IMG/VR virus record: IMGVR_UViG_3300020395_000027 | Span: 1 to 43,895 of that record | Direction: 5' to 3' (one strand) | DNA: 43,895 nt | Source: a virus | Shown here: positions 28,317 to 37,300 of the stretch, piece after piece | How the letters are laid out: the number at the start of each line of letters is the position of its first letter | How positions within the stretch are numbered: the first letter of the stretch is position 1 | Notes under the pieces: model-generated | Told to the model about the DNA's origin: nothing | The model's database searches: none | What the model saw: only the letters and a program-made list of their open reading frames with translations | Program-made: the position numbers and the translations under genes

Positions 28317-31300
28317 ATGAGTTTTCATATTAATTCCGATAAAGAGAAAATTAGGGGCGTAAACCCTAAACTTATTGGTGATAATGAGACTACCATAAGA
28401 GTTGGCAGTGGAGCTGACGAACGAGAAATAATGCGTTTGGAGTTAGATACTCAAAGCGGTTTACCTCGTGTTGGTATTAACAGAACTGGTCAGAGAGTTA
28501 ATAATATTGATGTCACTGCAGGTGGTTCTGGGTATACATTAGCACCTACTGTTGTTATTGATGCTCCTCCTAGTGGAGGAACTCAAGCTCTTGCTTCCGC
28601 ATTTATTTTTAATGGTGCTGTTGTTTCTGTAGCAGTAAATGATCCTGGTAATGGATACACTACTGCTCCAAACGTTGCATTTACTGGTGGTAATGGAGCT
28701 GGTGCTGGAGCAACTGCAGTCCTTGATACTGTTGACTTTGAACTTGATATTAATGGTGCTATCAGAACCTCTACATCTATTATTTCTGATACTGCTAGAA
28801 TTTTAAACTTAGATATTGAGAACTTTGTTACTCCAGATCTAAATTTAAGAGCACCAAATCTTAAAACATTTATGAATGCCACTGGCACGCCATGGTCTTC
28901 TAATGTTATTGTATCTAAGGGTTCTTATAGGTATTCACAAGGAAATGTATACCAAGCAATGAATACAGGAACCACTGGTTCAGGTATTCCTACTCATAAA
29001 GATGGAATCGTACTTAATGGTGAGGTAAACTTTAAACATATTGGTTTTAGAGTTAATGATGTTAATGATTATGAATATCTTAATACTGGAGAAGCAGGTG
29101 TATTTCCAAGATCTATAACACCTATACTAGGTGACAGATCAGACAAAATTGCAACCACAGAATACGTCCTTAACCTAGCAACGAATGACGTTGGTGGTCG
29201 TGTTTATGTTTCTGCACAAATTGGTTCTGACCTTAACGATGGTAGATCTGCTGTAAACCCAGTTAGAACTATTAAGAAAGCAGCACAGATTGCATGGTCT
29301 ACTCCTGGTATTAAAGAAACTCTTATTGTTTCTGGTGGTGATTATGTAGAAGATAACCCAATATCACTACCACCTGATTGCTCTGTTGTTGGAGATAACT
29401 TAAGATTAGTAATAGTAAGACCATCTAACCTTGGTAAACATCTTTTTAAATTTGGTGATAAAAACTATGTTACTGGTGTAACATATAGAGATAAAATTGA
29501 TTCCAATGGAGACTCAATTGGAACTTGGGATTATGCTATGGTCTTTGACGATAAGCAAAGAATCACTATTGATAATGAAACAAATGGAGATGCTAGTGTA
29601 GAGTTTCCAATTGGTCATCAAATTTTTGGACCAGAAAGATTTCGTATTGGATTCCAAAATAATACAGGATTGTCATTATTACAATCTGGTGTTGAAGCTG
29701 TAGGTTTAAACACTGGTGCTAGAACACTTATTGCTGATGTTTCCTTTACCACAACCACAGGTGCCAGTGCTTATGTCTCTGGTACTATTGATGTACAGTT
29801 AAAATCTGGTTCTCTAATTGAAGGTGACCAGTACAGTTATATTACATCTGCATCTGTTGGTAGTACATCATCATTAACTATTTCAGGTACATCTGGTGAG
29901 AACACACTAAGGTTTACGAATGATCCAACATCTGAAATTCCAGTAAATGCTGTTGTATTTTTAGATGATACTGATAATTCTAGTTTTACATCAGGTTATT
30001 ACCAAGTAACTAGTATTGATACTTCAAACGCACCAACTTATTGGGATGTTCAGTTTATTCCAATTTTAGGTGCTCCTTCTTGGGATACTACACAGTCAGA
30101 AACCATTGTAATGAGTTCTGCTACTGCAACATCTAACACAATAGATACCATCAATCTAAAATCAATTAGAGCTGAGGGTGAAGTTGTTTCTTATGATGAA
30201 GATGTAACATCAACTCTACCTATTTCTAGAATTGATTTCTCTTTACAGGGAGACGCAAGTATTGCAACAGGTGGTTTTCAGCAAGCTCAGTTTGGAAGTG
30301 CAGAGGATATTGGTGGTATTGTTTTCTACACAAGTGCTCTTGTAGGTAGAACAAATTTCCATGAATTTAAAGAAGGACAAGAAATTATCATCTCTGGAAT
30401 GCCAACGGTATCTCCAGATTTGTCTTTCCTTAATGGTAAGCAAAGAATTTATAAAGTTTTAGAAGATGCTGATGGTCGTGCAAGAAGATTTGTAATTCCT
30501 AAAAAATTACCAACATTAACAACATCAAACTTTGATCCTGGTGAATTTGCAACTGTACAGTCATATTCTAAGACTGTTACATTATCACTACTAAACTCAC
30601 CAAATAAGTTTCCTCTTGCTACACCTGTTGAAAGAAGATATCAGGATGCTTCTTTATTAATTAGAAATAATAGGGAGTATATTGCAGAAGAGGTACTTGG
30701 CAGAATTAATAGAGAATTTGCAAAAGATTATTTTGCTGTATATAATATTAATACTTCTAACAATACTTTTGACATTTACTTAGGTACTACAGATCATGTA
30801 AACACTTATGTTAGTGGTGGTACAGTAACATTTGGCGGTACTTCATATGCAATTAGTGATTTTGCATATGACCATATAGGTGGTGTTGCTACAGTTACCA
30901 CGACATTTGCTGCGGTCAGTGCATTATCTGAAGATGATATTGTTAAATTAGCAGATATTCTTATTTCTTGTAGTGCAGGTCAAAAAGTATATCCAGCATA
31001 CAGTGCTCCAACCTCTGGAATCAATACTGGTGATGATAGTGATGAGCAATGTAAGCAAGATGTTATTCACTTCTTAAATGCTCTAGTAAGAGATCTTGAG
31101 TTTGGAACTAATCATAATGTTATTGAAGGTTCTAAAAAATATATTGTTGATGGAAAGATCACTTATATTGAAGATGAAATTATTCAAAATGTACGTGCTA
31201 TTGAATATGCTAGAGAATTAGCAATTTATGCAATGTGTAACTGGAGGATTAAAAATAGAACTCCTTCTGATCCTTTATACACTACAAAATATGCTACATC

Positions 31301-34300
31301 TACAAGATATACTGATGAGACAATTATCAATACAACTGCAGGAAATCCACGTTGTGATGATGTAAGAGCTGCTATTGATACTTTATCATACTTATGGGTT
31401 GATGTTATCTCTAATAATGCTAATGGAACTTATCTTGATGCTGCATATTTAATTGCGAGAAATGCTGATGTAATTGCAGATCAAGCACTTATTGATACAG
31501 AAGCTGCATATCCAACACTTGATCTTTCTGATTTACATCAAAGAAAATGTCGTAGAGATATTAAAATTGTACTAGAAGGATTAATAAGAGACTTAGTTCT
31601 TGGTGGAAACCATGGTATAGTTTCTACTGCAGAAGCATACTTTAGTGGAACAGTTCTTTCTGGTATCACAGAAGCACAAAGAGCAGAAACACTTTATGCT
31701 TTTGAAAGAGTAAAACTATATTCCATTCAGGCAATGCGTAACTGGTCTGATGGAAATGTTTTACTAACAACTCCAACAGGAGCTACATATGTTCCTCAAA
31801 CTGGAGCATTGACAGTAGTTATTCCAGATCCAGCAGTATTACCTGTAGCAAACTCAGATAGAATTGCTTTTTCTGAGGAAGCACTAACATTTAGTTGTGC
31901 ATATGGTGGTGGTGGTACTGACGCAGGTCCTTATAGAACTGACATTGCATTTGGTAAGAGTTTCTTAATTAGTAACGTAGTTTCTAGTGGTGGTAGCACT
32001 ACTATTTCATGTAATGTTGGTGCTGCAGGAAGCAATACCGATACACATACATTTGATAGTGCTCTTGCTAATGGTACTAAACTTATCTATGGTCCTGTTA
32101 CATTAACATCTCCAATTCCTAAGTATGAGGATTGGAGTATCTTAACTGGAGGTGGTGCTGCTCCTATTGGCATATTTACTCCAACAAATGTTACTTACGA
32201 TCCAACAAGTGGTGATCTAACATTTACTACTGCAACTGCACATAATTTAACAACATCCAATACAATTCGTTTCCAACCAGAATCATTGGTGTTTACTTGT
32301 GATATGGATAATGATGCTACAGAGCATAGATATCCACAAAATGGTCAACCTGCATATGGCAATAACCTTGTAATTACTGGAACAACATCTAATACAGTTA
32401 CAGTTAATGTTGGTGCTGTTGGTACTAATGCTCAATTTACACCTACTGCAGGAAGTTATGATCCTGCATCAGGAATAATGACATTGGAGATTGGTGCTCA
32501 CACTTTAGATGTTGGAGAAGGTGTTGTTATTGCTGATAATTCATTATCATTCAAGTGTGCAATGGATGGTAATACAGCAGTTAAGACATATCCAAGACCT
32601 TCTATTGATAGAGTTAGTGGAAGATCAATTCCAATTGCAGGAAAAACAGCAACTACAATTTCAGTTAATGTTGGTAAATCTCCTGCAGATAGAACATTCC
32701 AAGCAGGTTCTAGCACAGCATATGATCCTGTAACTGGAGATCTAATTATTGATGTAGGTACTCAACATGGTATTGGTGTAGGAAGAAATATTGTATTAGA
32801 AGATGGTGCTATAACCTTTACATGTAATCTTGATGGTAATGCAACTAACCATTCATATCCTCGTTCAACCGACCCTGCATCTGGAACATCTCTAGAGGTT
32901 ACTGATGTTACAACTTCATCACATACAGTAACCAATGCACCATACGATGCAGCTACTGGTATTATAACATTTACATTAGGAACTCATGGATTCACCACTG
33001 GTGATTATATCAAGATTGATGATGATGCATTAACATATAAATGTGAACTTGATGGTAATACAACTAACCATGCTTATCCTCGTGCTGGATTTGATTATGC
33101 AAGTAACCGTTGGTTACCGATTACAAAGATAGATGACAATACATTCTCAGTTGATGTTGGTGTTGCTTCTTCTTCTGATCAGTATGATCATACATTTGTA
33201 AGTGCTGCAGCTAACGGAATTAAGAGGCAAGAGGGATTAATAGTTGTTAATGTTGGTACTACTCCTCTTGTTAATTTCACTCCTACTGGAGCAACATACA
33301 ATACTACAAGTGGTGATTTAGTTCTTACAATTGGTGCAAATCATGGTCTTACTGCTGGAACAAGCATTAAACTTGCTACAGATTCATTAACATTTGAATG
33401 TCCTGCTGCTGTTGGAACTCATTTATTTGTAAGTGGAACTCCTGGAGGGATTACTCCTAATGCTGGAAGTGCTGTTACAGCAGCTGCTGGCACAACATAT
33501 AACCCAACAACGGGTGATATGGTTATAGAAATTGGTTCTCATAGTTTAACTACTTCTAACACTGTTGCAATTGCAAATGGTGCTGTAACCTTTACTTGTG
33601 ATGCTGATAATCATGGAACAAACCATGCTTATCCTCGTGCTACTGACCCTGTTTCTGGTAACAATGCAATTCCTATCACAGCAGTTGGAGCAACAACAAT
33701 TACTGTTAACGTTGGTGTAGCATCTTCAAATAGTCAGAGTACATATCCTCGTGCAACAGGTGCTGCTACTGGTAGCGGTGCTGACTATGCATATAATACT
33801 GCTTTACCTATTACTTCTGCAGATCAGGCAGCTGGTACAATTACAATTAATGTTAATGGTGGACAAGGTGCAATTAGTGTAGGATCTGCTCATACATTTA
33901 TATCTGCAACTGCAGGTGCTGTAATTTCTGGTGGTAACTATGCACATACATTTGTAAGTGGTCTTGCAAATGGTGTTAAATTTACACCACAATCTGCACA
34001 CACATTCGTATCTGCAACAACTAATGCAATTTCACATACTCCAAATTCACCTCATGCATTTGTAAGATCAAATACAGATTCTATAAGTGCTTATTCTACT
34101 AGTGCTGGATCAATTTGTGCAACTGTGGAATCTAGTGTTAATACATCATTAGAACTCTTTGCAGATATTCTAGATGGAACAATCTTCGCTGGAGCTACAA
34201 CTCAAACGTATGGAACTTTATATGATACTACTCCTATCATTACATATCCAGATAGTTACATCACTGATTTCTATAATCAAAGAATAGCAGTTCGTGGTAC

Positions 34301-37300
34301 TTATGATGATTATCCTATCATTGAGGCATCTCCTTATACACAGAACTCTTCTGTTATCTCCTTTAGAGGTGGTGGTGGTGCATTAGTTGATGGATCTAAA
34401 GTTAAACAACCTAACTGTCCATTTGCTGGTCTAGAACCAGATGGAACAGCATCCTTCCCTAATCAGGGTAAATCAATGGTTGCATCTGCGTTTACCATTG
34501 TATCATTTGGTGGTACTGGATATAAGATTATTAACGATGGTTATGTACAGTTAGTTTCTGTATTTGTTATTTTCTGTCAAGACGGTGTTCTTGCTGAGTC
34601 AGGTGGTTATGCATCTATTACTAACTCTGCTACTAACTTTGGTACATATGCTTTAAGGGGTAGGGGATATAGAGAAGAATGTTATGAATTTGATGTAGGA
34701 ACAGTTAATGTTGTATCTCAGACTCCAACTGGAAGAACCACTCTTACAGTTGGTGGTATTGGTAGAGAACCACTTGAGCATTATATTGTTAAGATTGATG
34801 GATATACAAATGCAGATCCAACAAAAGAGTTCTTTATTGATTCTGTATCTGGTGTTACTGTTGGACCTCCTTTCTCAGCAACTCTTATAATTGATGATGG
34901 TGTTGGTAATGGATTGAGTTTGATTGAAACCGCAACTGGTAATACTGTTACTGGTCTAACAGCATTACAGCAAGCACTTACACCAGCTGCTGCATCTAAT
35001 GCAACAATCAAGTTACATAGACCATCTATTGTTAACTCCTCATCACACACTTGGGAATTTGCTGGTTCTGGTAACAATTATCTTGCACTACCTGAAAACG
35101 GTGGTACTAAGGTTGAGGCAAACGAACAAGTATCCGAAGATTATGGTCGTGTCTATGTTTCTGGTACTGATGAACTTGGAGACTTCAAGGTTGGTACATT
35201 TGCTAGAATTGAGAACAGAACTGGTAACATTACCTTTACTGGTACGGTTACAATTTCTGAAGTTGAATTCTTGAAATTGAAAGGTGGTGATGTTGTTGTT
35301 ACTGGTTTTGATGCATCAAACACATTGGGTGGTGCTAATGCTAGTGACTCTAAACTACCTACTCAGAAGGCAGTTAAAGATTATATTACCAATAACCTTG
35401 GACCATATATCAACAAACCATATTCTACGAACGCCGTTCCTAGAGCACTGGTTGAACTTACTGATTCTGGTAAGATTTCTATTGATCAAATACCAGCACT
35501 TAGACCTTTCCAAGTCTTTACTGTTGCAACTCAAGCAGACAGACTAAAGATTGAAGGAGCACTTGCAGGTGATATTGCGATTCAGCAGGATACATCACAA
35601 TCATTCATTCTAAATGATGATCTTGATAGTCTATTCTTGGGATTTGCAGTAGATGCATCTTTGGTATTCAATGTAAACGATGTATATACTGGATCACCAT
35701 CCACAGGTAGAATTCAAGCTACTGAATATAGAGAGGGTGTAGTTTATCAAATTAATATTACAAACGGTGGTTCTGGTTATACTGTTGCTCCTACTGTGAC
35801 AATTTCTGGTGGTAATCCATCAGCTGGTGCAACAGCAGCAACTGCAGTTGCTACAATTGCTAATGGCGAAGTTGTTACAATTACAATTACCGAAAACGCC
35901 ACTTTCCTAGGTGGAAAAGGATATACAACACAACCAGTAGTTACAATTCAAGCACCTCCTGGTGCTGGTACACAAGCAACTGCAACTGCTTTAATTGAAA
36001 GTAGATTGTATGGTGATATCGTTAATCAGATCAAGATGCTTGATACTGATACATTTGATGATAGTGATTCACCATCTGCAAATACTATCAATATTAGCAG
36101 AGTTGTTAACACATCTTCTACTGATATTAATAATTGGGTATCTTTATCATCTAACCAGATTGCTGCATCTGATATCACATCAGGTGTTATTGAGACAGAT
36201 AGATTAGCAACAGGTGGTGCTGCTAACTCATTTACATTCTTACGTGGTGATCAAAACTGGGCAGCTGCTGTGCAATCCGTTAAAGGTGCAGAAACAAGAT
36301 ATTTTGCAAGATTATATTCACAAGCATCAATTGGTTCTAGTTCATTCATTTTTGTAACTAATACAAATGCTCTAATTGGACATGAAGTTGTAGCTAACGT
36401 TGCTGGTATAGCAGCAAATACAAATATTAATGGAGTTACCACTACTGGTGGATTGACAACTGTTTCTCTTAATAATCCAGTTACAGCAACAATTGCTGCG
36501 GGAACTGTTATTGAATTTGAAAGAGGAGATTCACCTCTAACATTTGATTCTTCTAATACTATTGGTAACTTTATTGATAGTGTTGTAATTGCAAATCCTG
36601 GAACAGGATATACTGATGGACAATATTTTGATATCTCTCTTGATGGTGGAGCAGGAAATGATCTAAGAGCAAATATTATCATTTCTGGTGGAGCAGTTAC
36701 AGATGCTACTGTAACAAATGCTGGTTCTGGTTATACTGCAGATTTCCAAGTTACTCCTAATCCATCTGCAATTGGTTCTGGATCTAACTTAGTTCTTCTT
36801 GCAAAAGTTAGCACTGTAAATAAACAGTTTGCTAATGTTGCTGTTGACATTCAAAGAGTTTCTGATCTAACAATTTCTGCTGATGATTTCGGAACCATTG
36901 GTGTTGCAAGATATAGAAAGTCTCAGTTTAATATTGGACAAGAAGGAAATGGATCTATATCTATTAAAATGGGTCCTGACAGTGGACTTGATGCTGACTT
37001 ATTAGATGGTCAGCAAGGTCAATACTACCTTAACGGTGCGTTCTTCGTTGATAGTAGTATCGTACCAGATAAACTTGCTAGTGGAGTATACAGTATTGAT
37101 ATTACTGGAAGATCTACTAACACACTTCGTGTTGAAACTGGTATTAACAACCCAACTTCTAATCCAGCACCAAGTGATTCCGTTCAAGGTTTAACTCTTC
37201 AAACAGTATTCAATAGTTCTAATGGTCTATTGACAGCATTCCCAAGTGTAGACACTGGTACTTCTAACTCAGCTAAACACTTAGTTATGACTCTCCGTAA

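Noticed and set aside
36251-36682. 143-codon minus-strand open frame, and other minus-strand frames such as 20448-20792 and 34781-35077
   Set aside because: All lie inside large plus-strand genes with clear domain content. They have no ribosome binding sites or recognisable motifs and are explained by the biased codon use (GGT, TCT, ACT, AAT) of the repeats.
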